From assembly GCA_964057225.1 (NCBI GenBank), contig OZ059899.1:19352501-19416500 (forward strand): a stretch of 64,000 nucleotides of DNA, read 5' to 3'. Origin of the DNA: Auanema rhodensis (taxonomy: Eukaryota; Nematoda; Chromadorea; Rhabditida; Rhabditidae). Below are positions 42,161 through 54,920 of the stretch, one piece after another. A program made the translations under genes and the position numbers. The notes under the pieces are model-generated. The model was not told where the DNA came from, searched no databases, and worked only from the letters and a program-made list of their open reading frames with translations. The stretch's first letter is position 1. Every line of letters starts with the position of its first letter.

Positions 42161-44800
42161 AAACAATTTTTTACTGATATTGGTGCATGGTAACCATGAC
42201 TTTGAAATTTACGTGAACTTTAATTTATGCTAATTAAATGTACAAGTGATGTGCACTTGGTATGTAACTCGCTTCACGTGAAAGATAAGGAGATGCGGTT
42301 TTCACAATTAGATTCCCCATGTCCATATTAGTCTAAAAACAAATTTTTATTGATATTGGTGCATGGTAACCATGACTTTGAAATTTACGTGAACTACAAT
42401 TTATGCTAATTAAATGTACACGCGGTGTGCACTTGGTATGTAACTCGCTTCACGTGAAAGATAAAGAGATGCGGTTTTAAAAATTAGATTCCCCATGTCC
42501 ATATTAGTCTAAAAACAGTTTTTTACTGATATTGGTGCATGGTAACCATGATTTTGAAATTTACGTGAACTTTAATTTATGCTAATTAAATGTACACGTG
42601 GTGTGCACTCGGTATGTAACTCGCTTCACGTGAAAGATAAAGAGATGCGGTTAACAAAATTAGATTTCCTATGTCCATATTAGTCTAAAAACAAATTTTT
42701 ATTGATATTGGTTCATGGTAACCATGACTTTGAAATTTACGTGAACTTTAATTTATGCTTATTAAATGTACACGTGGTGTGCACTCGGTATGTAACTCGC
42801 TTCACGTGAAAGATAAAAAGATGCGGTTTTCAAAATTTGATTCCTCATGTCCATATTAGTCTAAAAACAAATTTTTATTGATATTGGTGCATGGTAACCA
42901 TGACTTTGAAATTTACGTGAACTTTAATTTATGCTAATTAAATGTACACGTGATGTGCACTTGGTATGTAACTCGCTTCACGTGAAAGATAAAGAGATGC
43001 AGTTCTCAAAATTAGATTCCCCATGTCCATATTAGTCTAGAAACAAATTTTTATTGATATTGGTGCATGGTAACCATGACTTTGAAATTTACGTGAACTT
43101 TAATTTATGCTAATTAAATGTACACGTGATGTGCACTTGGTATGTAACTTGCTTCACGTGAAAGATAAAGAGATGCGGTTTTCAAAATTAGATTCTTCAT
43201 GTCCATATTAGTCTTAAAACAAATTTTCATTGATATTGGTGCATGGTAACCATGACTTTGAAATTTACGTGAACTTTAATTTATGCTAATTAAATGTACA
43301 CGTGATGTGCACTTGGTATGTAACTCGCTTCACGTGAAAGATAAAGAGATGCAGTTCTCAAAATTAGATTCCCCATGTCCATATTAGTCTAAAAACAAAT
43401 TTTTATTGATATTGGTGCATGGTAACCATGACTTTGAAATTTACGTGAACTTTATTTTATGCTACATAAATGTACACGTGGTGTGCACTCGGTATGTATT
43501 TCGCTTCACGTGAAAGATAAAGAGATGCGGTTTCCAAAATTAGATTCCCCATGTCCATATTAGTCTAAAAACAGTTTTTTACTGATATTGGTGCATGGTA
43601 ACCACGATTTTGAAATTTACGTGAACTTTATTTTATGCTACATAAATGTACACGTGGTGTGCACTCGGTATGTATCTCGCTTCACGTGAAAGATAAAGAG
43701 ATGCGGTTTCCAAAATTAGATTCCCCATGTCCATATTAGTCTAAAAACAAATTTTTATCGATATTGGTGCATGGTAACCATGACTTTGAAATTTACGTGA
43801 ACTTTATTTTATGCTACATAAATGTACACGTGGTGTGCACTCGGTATGTATCTCGCTTCACGTGAAAGATAAAGAGATGCGGTTTCCACAATTAGATTCC
43901 CCATGTCCATATTAGTCTAAAAACAGTTTTTTACTGATATTGGTGCATGGTAACCATGATTTTGAAATTTACGTGAACTTTAATTTATGCTAATTAAATG
44001 TACACATGGTGTGCACTCGGTATGTAACTCGCTTCACGTGAAAGATAAAGAGATGCAGTTCTCAAAATTAGATTCCCCATGTCCATATTAGTCTAAAAAC
44101 AAATTTTTATTGATATTGGTGCATGGTAACCATGACTTTGAAATTTACGTGAACTTTATTTTATGCTACATAAATGTACACGTGGTGTGCACTCGGTATG
44201 TATCTCGCTTCACGTGAAAGATAAAGAGATGCGGTTTCCAAAATTAGATTCCCCATGTCCATATTAGTCTAAAAACAGTTTTTTATTGATATTGGTGCAT
44301 GGTAACCATGACTTTGAAATTTACGTGAACTTTAATTTATGCTAATTAAATGTACACGTGATGTGCACTTGGTATGTAACTCGCTTCACGTGAAAGATAA
44401 AGAGATGCAGTTCTCAAAATTAGATTCCCCATGTCCATATTAGTCTAAAAACAAATTTTTATTGATATTGGTGCATGGTAACCATGACTTTGAAATTTAC
44501 GTGAACTTTAATTTATGCTAATTAAATGTACACGTGGTGTGCATTCGGTATGTATCTCGCTTCACGTGAAAGATAAAGAGATGCGGTTTCCAAAATTAGA
44601 TTCCCCATGTCCATATTAGTCTAAAAACAGTTTTTTACTGATATTGGTGCATGGTAACCATGATTTTGAAATTTACGTGAACTTTATTTTATGCTACATA
44701 AATGTACACGTGGTGTGCACTCGGTATGTATCTCGCTTCACGTGAAAGATAAAGAGATGCGGTTTCCAAAATTAGATTCCCCATGTCCATATTAGTCTAA
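42160..44800 (+). repeat. 15-mer HOR, copy 1 (2640 bp)
   Basis: Compared base by base with the stretch 2640 bp downstream, I noticed five differences: 42396 (A/T), 42447 (G/A), 43500 (T/C), 43537 (A/C) and 44544 (T/C). Shared rare features include GCTTATTAAATG (near 42755), GATTCTTCATG (43191) and ACCACGATTTTG (43604). The two copies are directly adjacent, so this is a recent tandem duplication of 15 monomers. Confidence 0.95.
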
Positions 44801-47440
44801 AAACAATTTTTTACTGATATTGGTGCATGGTAACCATGACTTTGAAATTTACGTGAACTTTAATTTATGCTAATTAAATGTACAAGTGATGTGCACTTGG
44901 TATGTAACTCGCTTCACGTGAAAGATAAGGAGATGCGGTTTTCACAATTAGATTCCCCATGTCCATATTAGTCTAAAAACAAATTTTTATTGATATTGGT
45001 GCATGGTAACCATGACTTTGAAATTTACGTGAACTTCAATTTATGCTAATTAAATGTACACGCGGTGTGCACTTGGTATGTAACTCACTTCACGTGAAAG
45101 ATAAAGAGATGCGGTTTTAAAAATTAGATTCCCCATGTCCATATTAGTCTAAAAACAGTTTTTTACTGATATTGGTGCATGGTAACCATGATTTTGAAAT
45201 TTACGTGAACTTTAATTTATGCTAATTAAATGTACACGTGGTGTGCACTCGGTATGTAACTCGCTTCACGTGAAAGATAAAGAGATGCGGTTAACAAAAT
45301 TAGATTTCCTATGTCCATATTAGTCTAAAAACAAATTTTTATTGATATTGGTTCATGGTAACCATGACTTTGAAATTTACGTGAACTTTAATTTATGCTT
45401 ATTAAATGTACACGTGGTGTGCACTCGGTATGTAACTCGCTTCACGTGAAAGATAAAAAGATGCGGTTTTCAAAATTTGATTCCTCATGTCCATATTAGT
45501 CTAAAAACAAATTTTTATTGATATTGGTGCATGGTAACCATGACTTTGAAATTTACGTGAACTTTAATTTATGCTAATTAAATGTACACGTGATGTGCAC
45601 TTGGTATGTAACTCGCTTCACGTGAAAGATAAAGAGATGCAGTTCTCAAAATTAGATTCCCCATGTCCATATTAGTCTAGAAACAAATTTTTATTGATAT
45701 TGGTGCATGGTAACCATGACTTTGAAATTTACGTGAACTTTAATTTATGCTAATTAAATGTACACGTGATGTGCACTTGGTATGTAACTTGCTTCACGTG
45801 AAAGATAAAGAGATGCGGTTTTCAAAATTAGATTCTTCATGTCCATATTAGTCTTAAAACAAATTTTCATTGATATTGGTGCATGGTAACCATGACTTTG
45901 AAATTTACGTGAACTTTAATTTATGCTAATTAAATGTACACGTGATGTGCACTTGGTATGTAACTCGCTTCACGTGAAAGATAAAGAGATGCAGTTCTCA
46001 AAATTAGATTCCCCATGTCCATATTAGTCTAAAAACAAATTTTTATTGATATTGGTGCATGGTAACCATGACTTTGAAATTTACGTGAACTTTATTTTAT
46101 GCTACATAAATGTACACGTGGTGTGCACTCGGTATGTATCTCGCTTCACGTGAAAGATAAAGAGATGCGGTTTCCACAATTAGATTCCCCATGTCCATAT
46201 TAGTCTAAAAACAGTTTTTTACTGATATTGGTGCATGGTAACCACGATTTTGAAATTTACGTGAACTTTATTTTATGCTACATAAATGTACACGTGGTGT
46301 GCACTCGGTATGTATCTCGCTTCACGTGAAAGATAAAGAGATGCGGTTTCCAAAATTAGATTCCCCATGTCCATATTAGTCTAAAAACAAATTTTTATCG
46401 ATATTGGTGCATGGTAACCATGACTTTGAAATTTACGTGAACTTTATTTTATGCTACATAAATGTACACGTGGTGTGCACTCGGTATGTATCTCGCTTCA
46501 CGTGAAAGATAAAGAGATGCGGTTTCCACAATTAGATTCCCCATGTCCATATTAGTCTAAAAACAGTTTTTTACTGATATTGGTGCATGGTAACCATGAT
46601 TTTGAAATTTACGTGAACTTTAATTTATGCTAATTAAATGTACACATGGTGTGCACTCGGTATGTAACTCGCTTCACGTGAAAGATAAAGAGATGCAGTT
46701 CTCAAAATTAGATTCCCCATGTCCATATTAGTCTAAAAACAAATTTTTATTGATATTGGTGCATGGTAACCATGACTTTGAAATTTACGTGAACTTTATT
46801 TTATGCTACATAAATGTACACGTGGTGTGCACTCGGTATGTATCTCGCTTCACGTGAAAGATAAAGAGATGCGGTTTCCAAAATTAGATTCCCCATGTCC
46901 ATATTAGTCTAAAAACAGTTTTTTATTGATATTGGTGCATGGTAACCATGACTTTGAAATTTACGTGAACTTTAATTTATGCTAATTAAATGTACACGTG
47001 ATGTGCACTTGGTATGTAACTCGCTTCACGTGAAAGATAAAGAGATGCAGTTCTCAAAATTAGATTCCCCATGTCCATATTAGTCTAAAAACAAATTTTT
47101 ATTGATATTGGTGCATGGTAACCATGACTTTGAAATTTACGTGAACTTTAATTTATGCTAATTAAATGTACACGTGGTGTGCACTCGGTATGTATCTCGC
47201 TTCACGTGAAAGATAAAGAGATGCGGTTTCCAAAATTAGATTCCCCATGTCCATATTAGTCTAAAAACAGTTTTTTACTGATATTGGTGCATGGTAACCA
47301 TGATTTTGAAATTTACGTGAACTTTATTTTATGCTACATAAATGTACACGTGGTGTGCACTCGGTATGTATCTCGCTTCACGTGAAAGATAAAGAGATGC
47401 GGTTTCCAAAATTAGATTCCCCATGTCCATATTAGTCTAA
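44800..47440 (+). repeat. 15-mer HOR, copy 2 (2640 bp)
   Basis: Partner of 42160-44800. The joint lies inside the monomer at 44708-44883: its left part is GTATCTCG / GGTTTCC, its right part CAATTTTTTACTG with ACTTTG, as found at the left end of copy 1, where the monomer has CTGAAAAC. The exchange point is therefore between about 44767 and 44808. Confidence 0.94.
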
Positions 47441-47531
47441 AAACAAATTTTTATCGATATTGGTGCATGGTAACCATGACTTTGAAATTTACGTGAACTT
47501 TATTTTATGCTAATTAAATGTACACGCGGTG

Positions 47532-49291
47532 TGCACTTGGTATGTAACTCGCTTCACGTGAAAGATAAAAAGATGCGGTTTTCAAAATTTGATTCCTCAT
47601 GTCCATATTAGTCTAAAAACAAATTTTTATTGATATTGGTGCATGGTAACCATGACTTTGAAATTTACGTGAACTTTAATTTATGCTAATTAAATGTACA
47701 CGTGATGTGCACTTGGTATGTAACTCGCTTCACGTGAAAGATAAAGAGATGCAGTTCTCAAAATTAGATTCCCCATGTCCATATTAGTCTAGAAACAAAT
47801 TTTTATTGATATTGGTGCATGGTAACCATGACTTTGAAATTTACGTGAACTTTAATTTATGCTAATTAAATGTACACGTGATGTGCACTTGGTATGTAAC
47901 TTGCTTCACGTGAAAGATAAAGAGATGCGGTTTTCAAAATTAGATTCTTCATGTCCATATTAGTCTTAAAACAAATTTTCATTGATATTGGTGCATGGTA
48001 ACCATGACTTTGAAATTTACGTGAACTTTAATTTATGCTAATTAAATGTACACGTGATGTGCACTTGGTATGTAACTCGCTTCACGTGAAAGATAAAGAG
48101 ATGCAGTTCTCAAAATTAGATTCCCCATGTCCATATTAGTCTAAAAACAGTTTTTTATTGATATTGGTGCATGGTAACCATGATTTTGAAATTTACGTGA
48201 ACTTTATTTTATGCTACATAAATGTACACGTGGTGTGCACTCGGTATGTATCTCGCTTCACGTGAAAGATAAAGAGATGCGGTTTCCAAAATTAGATTCC
48301 CCATGTCCATATTAGTCTAAAAACAAATTTTTATCGATATTGGTGCATGGTAACCATGACTTTGAAATTTACGTGAACTTTATTTTATGCTACATAAATG
48401 TACACGTGGTGTGCACTCGGTATGTATCTCGCTTCACGTGAAAGATAAAGAGATGCGGTTTCCAAAATTAGATTCCCCATGTCCATATTAGTCTAAAAAC
48501 AAATTTTTATTGATATTGGTGCATGGTAACCATGACTTTGAAATTTACGTGAACTTCAATTTATGCTAATTAAATGTACACGCGGTGTGCACTTGGTATG
48601 TAACTCGCTTCACGTGAAAGATAAAAAGATGCGGTTTTCAAAATTTGATTCCTCATGTCCATATTAGTCTAAAAACAAATTTTTATTGATATTGGTGCAT
48701 GGTAACCATGACTTTGAAATTTACGTGAACTTTAATTTATGCTAATTAAATGTACACGTGATGTGCACTTGGTATGTAACTCGCTTCACGTGAAAGATAA
48801 AGAGATGCAGTTCTCAAAATTAGATTCCCCATGTCCATATTAGTCTAGAAACAAATTTTTATTGATATTGGTGCATGGTAACCATGACTTTGAAATTTAC
48901 GTGAACTTTAATTTATGCTAATTAAATGTACACGTGATGTGCACTTGGTATGTAACTTGCTTCACGTGAAAGATAAAGAGATGCGGTTTTCAAAATTAGA
49001 TTCTTCATGTCCATATTAGTCTTAAAACAAATTTTCATTGATATTGGTGCATGGTAACCATGACTTTGAAATTTACGTGAACTTTAATTTATGCTAATTA
49101 AATGTACACGTGATGTGCACTTGGTATGTAACTCGCTTCACGTGAAAGATAAAGAGATGCAGTTCTCAAAATTAGATTCCCCATGTCCATATTAGTCTAA
49201 AAACAGTTTTTTATTGATGTTGGTGCATGGTAACCATGACTTTGAAATTTACGTGAACTTTAATTTATGCTAATTAAATGTACACGTGATG
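47532..49291 (+). repeat. 6-mer HOR: full copy and four-monomer second copy
   Basis: 47532-48587 and 48588-49291 share, at 1056 bp, TTTGATTCCTC, CAGTTCTC/CTAGAAAC, ACTTGC/GATTCTTC and CAGTTCTC with a hybrid CAGTTTTTTATTG. The same four monomers occur at 45420 in the 15-mer, 2112 bp upstream, so the 6-mer grew out of the 15-mer. GATGTTGG near 49217 is private. Confidence 0.88.
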
Positions 49292-49995
49292 TGCACTTGG
49301 TATGTAACTTGCTTCACGTGAAAGATAAAGAGATGCAGTTCTCAAAATTAGATTCCCCATGTCCATATTAGTCTAAAAACAAATTTTTATTGATATTGGT
49401 GCATGGTAACCATGACTTTGAAATTTACGTGAACTTTAATTTATGCTAATTAAATGTACACGTGGTGTGCACTCGGTATGTATCTCGCTTCACGTGAAAG
49501 ATAAAGAGATGCGGTTTTCAAAATTAGATTCCCCATGTCCATATTAGTCTAAAAACAGTTTTTTACTGATATTGGTGCATGGTAACCATGATTTTGAAAT
49601 TTACGTGAACTTTATTTTATGCTACATAAATGTACACGTGGTGTGCACTCGGTATGTATCTCGCTTCACGTGAAAGATAAAGAGATGCGGTTTCCAAAAT
49701 TAGATTCCCCATGTCCATATTAGTCTAAAAACAAATTTTTATCGATATTGGTGCATGGTAACCATGACTTTGAAATTTACGTGAACTTTATTTTATGCTA
49801 CATAAATGTACACGTGGTGTGCACTCGGTATGTATCTCGCTTCACGTGAAAGATAAAGAGATGCGGTTTTCGAAATTAGATTCCCCATGTCCATATTAGT
49901 CTAAAAACAAATTTTTATTGATATTGGTGCATGGTAACCATGACTTTGAAATTTACGTGAACTTTAATTTATGCTAATTAAATGTACACGTGATG
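49292..49995 (+). repeat. Linker of four monomers between 6-mer and 11-mer
   Basis: The order is CAGTTCTC (with ACTTGC), GTATCTCG with GGTTTTC, GTATCTCG with GGTTTCC/TATCG, and GTATCTCG with GGTTTTCGAAATT (49871). This last monomer is the first with TTCGAA, which then recurs through 57.6 kb. Confidence 0.78.
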
Positions 49996-51931
49996 TACAC
50001 TTGGTATGTAACTCGCTTCACGTGAAAGATAAAGAGATGCAGTTCTCAAAATTAGATTCTTCATGTCCATATTAGTCTTAAAACAAATTTTCATTGATAT
50101 TGGTGCATGGTAACCATGACTTTGAAATTTACGTGAACTTTAATTTATGCTAATTAAATGTACACGTGATGTGCACTTGGTATGTAACTCGCTTCACGTG
50201 AAAGATAAAGAGATGCAGTTCTCAAAATTAGATTCCCCATGTCCATATTAGTCTAAAAACAGTTTTTTATTGATATTGGTGCATGGTAACCATGACTTTG
50301 AAATTTACGTGAACTTTAATTTATGCTAATTAAATGTACACGTGATGTGCACTTGGTATGTAACTCGCTTCACGTGAAAGATAAAGAGATGCAGTTCTCA
50401 AAATTAGATTCCCCATGTCCATATTAGTCTAAAAACAGTTTTTTACTGATATTGGTGCATGGTAACCATGATTTTGAAATTTACGTGAACTTTATTTTAT
50501 GCTACATAAATATACACGTGGTGTGCACTCGGTATGTATCTCGCTTCACGTGAAAGATAAAGAGATGCGGTTTCCAAAATTAGATTCCCCATGTCCATAT
50601 TAGTCTAAAAACAAATTTTTATCGATATTGGTGCATGGTAACCATGACTTTGAAATTTACGTGAACTTTATTTTATGCTACATAAATGTACACGTGGTGT
50701 GCACTCGGGATGTATCTCGCTTCACGTGAAAGATAAAGAGATGCGGTTTCCAAAATTAGATTTCCCATGTCCATATTAGTCTAAAAACAGTTTTTTACTG
50801 ATATTGGTGCATGGTAACCATGATTTTGAAATTTACGTGAACTTTAATTTATGCTAATTAAATGTACACATGGTGTGCACTCGGTATGTAACTCGCTTCA
50901 CGTGAAAGATAAAGAGATGCGGTTTTCGAAATTAGATTCCCCATGTCCATATTAGTCTAAAAACAAATTTTTATTGATATTGGTGCATGGTAACCATGAC
51001 TTTGAAATTTACGTGAACTTTAATTTATGCTAATTAAATGTACACGTGATGTGCACTTGGTATGTAACTCGCTTCACGTGAAAGATAAAGAGATGCAGTT
51101 CTCAAAATTAGATTCCCCATGTCCATATTAGTCTAAAAACAAATTTTTATTGATATTGGTGCATGGTAACCATGACTTTGAAATTTACGTGAACTTTAAT
51201 TTATGCTAATTAAATGTACACGTGATGTGCACTTGGTATGTAACTTGCTTCACGTGAAAGATAAAGAGATGCGGTTTTCAAAATTAGATTCCCCATGTCC
51301 ATATTAGTCTTAAAACAAATTTTTATTGATATTGGTGCATGGTAACCATGACTTTGAAATTTACGTGAACTTTAATTTATGCTAATTAAATGTACACGTG
51401 ATGTGCACTTGGTATGTAACTTGCTTCACGTGAAAGATAAAGAGATGCGGTTTTCAAAATTAGATTCCCCATGTCCATATTAGTCTTAAAACAAATTTTT
51501 ATTGATATTGGTGCATGGTAACCATGACTTTGAAATTTACGTGAACTTTAATTTATGCTAATTAAATGTACACGTGGTGTGCACCCGGTATGTAACTCGC
51601 TTCACGTGAAAGATAAAGAGATGAGGTTTTCCCAATTAGATTCCCCATGTCCATATTAGTCTAAAAACAAATTTTTATCGATATTGGTGCATGGTAACCA
51701 TGACTTTGAAATTTACGTGAACTTTATTTTATGCTACATAAATGTACACGTGGTGTGCACTCGGTATGTAACTCGCTTCACGTGAAAGATAAAGAGATGC
51801 GGTTTTCGAAATTAGATTCCCCATGTCCATATTAGTCTAAAAACAAATTTTTATTGATATTGGTGCATGGTAACCATGACTTTGAAATTTACGTGAACTT
51901 TAATTTATGCTAATTAAATGTACACGTGATG
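49996..51931 (+). repeat. 11-mer HOR, copy 1 (1936 bp)
   Basis: Markers at a constant 1936-bp distance: TTCGAA (50927 and 52863; 51807 and 53743) and CACCCGG (51580 and 53516). The copy begins with TGTACACTTGG (near 49996) and carries private changes AAATATACACG near 50510, CGGGATG near 50708 and GATTTCCC near 50760. Confidence 0.92.
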
Positions 51932-53867
51932 TGCACTTGGTATGTAACTCGCTTCACGTGAAAGATAAAGAGATGCAGTTCTCAAAATTAGATACTTCAT
52001 GTCCATATTAGTCTTAAAACAAATTTTCATTGATATTGGTGCATGGTAACCATGACTTTGAAATTTACGTGAACTTTAATTTATGCTAATTAAATGTACA
52101 CGTGATGTGCACTTGGTATGTAACTCGCTTCACGTGAAAGATAAAGAGATGCAGTTCTCAAAATTAGATTCCCCATGTCCATATTAGTCTAAAAACAGTT
52201 TTTTATTGATATTGGTGCATGGTAACCATGCCTTTGAAATTTACGTGAACTTTAATTTATGCTAATTAAATGTACACGTGATGTGCACTTGGTATGTAAC
52301 TCGCTTCACGTGAAAGATAAAGAGATGCAGTTCTCAAAATTAGATTCCCCATGTCCATATTAGTCTAAAAACAGTTTTTTACTGATATTGGTGCATGGTA
52401 ACCATGATTTTGAAATTTACGTGAACTTTATTTTATGCTACATAAATGTACACGTGGTGTGCACTCGGTATGTATCTCGCTTCACGTGAAAGATAAAGAG
52501 ATGCGGTTTCCAAAATTAGATTCCCCATGTCCATATTAGTCTAAAAACAAATTTTTATCGATATTGGTGCATGGTAACCATGACTTTGAAATTTACGTGA
52601 ACTTTATTTTATGCTACATAAATGTACACGTGGTGTGCACTCGGTATGTATCTCGCTTCACGTGAAAGATAAAGAGATGCGGTTTCCAAAATTAGATTCC
52701 CCATGTCCATATTAGTCTAAAAACAGTTTTTTACTGATATTGGTGCATGGTAACCATGATTTTGAAATTTACGTGAACTTTAATTTATGCTAATTAAATG
52801 TACACATGGTGTGCACTCGGTATGTAACTCGCTTCACGTGAAAGATAAAGAGATGCGGTTTTCGAAATTAGATTCCCCATGTCCATATTAGTCTAAAAAC
52901 AAATTTTTATTGATATTGGTGCATGGTAACCATGACTTTGAAATTTACGTGAACTTTAATTTATGCTAATTAAATGTACACGTGATGTGCACTTGGTATG
53001 TAACTCGCTTCACGTGAAAGATAAAGAGATGCAGTTCTCAAAATTAGATTCCCCATGTCCATATTAGTCTAAAAACAAATTTTTATTGATATTGGTGCAT
53101 GGTAACCATGACTTTGAAATTTACGTGAACTTTAATTTATGCTAATTAAATGTACACGTGATGTGCACTTGGTATGTAACTTGCTTCACGTGAAAGATAA
53201 AGAGATGCGGTTTTCAAAATTAGATTCCCCATGTCCATATTAGTCTTAAAACAAATTTTTATTGATATTGGTGCATGGTAACCATGACTTTGAAATTTAC
53301 GTGAACTTTAATTTATGCTAATTAAATGTACACGTGATGTGCACTTGGTATGTAACTTGCTTCACGTGAAAGATAAAGAGATGCGGTTTTCAAAATTAGA
53401 TTCCCCATGTCCATATTAGTCTTAAAACAAATTTTTATTGATATTGGTGCATGGTAACCATGACTTTGAAATTTACGTGAACTTTAATTTATGCTAATTA
53501 AATGTACACGTGGTGTGCACCCGGTATGTAACTCGCTTCACGTGAAAGATAAAGAGATGAGGTTTTCCCAATTAGATTCCCCATGTCCATATTAGTCTAA
53601 AAACAAATTTTTATCGATATTGGTGCATGGTAACCATGACTTTGAAATTTACGTGAACTTTATTTTATGCTACATAAATGTACACGTGGTGTGCACTCGG
53701 TATGTAACTCGCTTCACGTGAAAGATAAAGAGATGCGGTTTTCGAAATTAGATTCCCCATGTCCATATTAGTCTAAAAACAAATTTTTATTGATATTGGT
53801 GCATGGTAACCATGACTTTGAAATTTACGTGAACTTTAATTTATGCTAATTAAATGTACACGTGATG
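51932..53867 (+). repeat. 11-mer HOR, copy 2 (1936 bp)
   Basis: Directly adjacent to copy 1. Differences seen are GATACTTC at 51991 (copy 1 has GATTCTTC at 50055) and ATGCCTTTG near 52229. About six differences were counted by eye over the whole unit. Confidence 0.92.
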
Positions 53868-54768
53868 TGCACTTGGTATGTAACTCGCTTCACGTGAAAG
53901 ATAAAGAGATGCGGTTTTCAAAAATAGATTCCTCATGTCCATATTAGTCTAAAAACAAATTTTTATTGATATTGGTGCATGGTAACCATGACTTTGAATT
54001 TTACGTGAACTTTAATTTATGCTAATTAAATGTACACGTGATGTGCACTTGGTATGTAACTTGCTTCACGTGAAAGATAAAGAGATGCGGTTTTCAGAAT
54101 TAGATTTCCCATGTCTATATTAGTCTTAAAACAAATTTTTATTGATATTGGTGCATGGTAACCATGACTTTGAAATTTACGTGAACTTTAATTTATGCTA
54201 ATTAAATGTACACGTGGTGTGCACTCGGTATGTAACTCGCTTCACGTGAAAGATAAAGAGATGCGGTTTTTAAAATTAGACTCCCCATGTCCATATTAGT
54301 CTAAAAACAAATTTTTATTGATATTGGTGCATGGTAACCATGACTTTGAAATTTACGTGAGCTTTAATTTATGCTAATTAAATGTACACGTGGTGTGCAC
54401 TCGGTATGTAACTCGCTTCACGTGAAAGATAAAGAGATGCGGTTTTTAAAATTAGATTCTCCATGTCCATATTAGTCTGAAAACAATTTTTTACTGATAT
54501 TGGTGCATGGTAACCATGACTTTGAAATTTACGTGAACTTTAATTTATGCTAATTAAATGTACAAGTGATGTGCACTTGGTATGTAACTCGCTTCACGTG
54601 AAAGATAAAGAGATGCGGTTTTCACAATTAGATTCCCCATGTCCATATTAGTCTAAAAACAAATTTTTATTGATATTGGTGCATGGTAACCATGACTTTG
54701 AAATCTACGTGAACTTTAATTTATGCTAATTAAATGTACACGTGATGTGCACTTGGTATGTAACTCGC

Positions 54769-54778
54769 TTCACGTGAA
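54769..54778. other. 10-bp perfect palindrome with CACGTG core (one per monomer)
   Basis: TTCACGTGAA equals its own reverse complement. It occurs at monomer positions 22-31 in nearly every copy. Rare broken cores read TTCATGTGAA near 17451 and TTCACATGAA near 20268 and 58099; the early copies near 209 and 1437 end in GTGT and those near 557, 1965 and 3021 in GTGG. CACGTG is the classical target of bHLH proteins (and of plant bZIP proteins as the G-box). Binding here is inference. Confidence 0.8.
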
Positions 54779-54857
54779 AGATAAAGAGATGCGGTTTTCA
54801 AAATTAGATTCCCCATGTCCATATTAGTCTAAAAACAAATTTTTATTGATATTGGTG

Positions 54858-54870
54858 CATGGTAACCATG
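54858..54870. other. 13-bp odd palindrome CATGGTAACCATG (one per monomer)
   Basis: CATGGT and ACCATG are reverse complements around a single central A. The element sits at monomer positions 111-123 and is among the least variable parts of the array. The exceptions I saw are a C-to-T change near 14733 (AACTATG) and T-to-C changes near 43604 and 46244 (ACCACG), the last two being copies of each other in a block duplication. It could extrude as a hairpin or bind a dimeric protein; neither is shown. Confidence 0.8.
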
Positions 54871-54890
54871 ACTTTGAAATTTACGTGAAC

Positions 54891-54910
54891 TTTAATTTAT
54901 GCTAATTAAA
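54891..54910. other. AT-rich inverted repeat TTTAAT-8-ATTAAA
   Basis: Six-base arms are separated by eight bases (TTATGCTA) at monomer positions 144-163. A recurrent subtype replaces this with TTTATTTTATGCTACATAAA, which keeps a dyad-like form through TTTAT and ATAAA arms (for example 10181-10198 and 13,0 kb). The paired change in both arms is notable, but it may simply be one inherited haplotype. Confidence 0.65.
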
Positions 54911-54914
54911 TGTA

Positions 54915-54920
54915 CACGTG
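54915..54920. other. Second CACGTG at monomer positions 168-173
   Basis: The context is TGTACACGTG followed by GTG or ATG. Subtypes replace the core with CACATG (for example near 10380, 13197, 17069), CACGCG (near 8798, 10908, 15661) or CAAGTG (near 7916, 10731, 11085), so this copy of the motif is much less constant than the one at 22-31. In the ATG subtype the minus strand reads ATCACGTG. Confidence 0.7.

Noticed and set aside
54831-54844. Intrinsic transcription terminator-like A/T tract
   Set aside because: The AAAAAC-AAATTTTT tract has no GC-rich stem and occurs in every monomer. It is better described as a possible DNA-bending tract.
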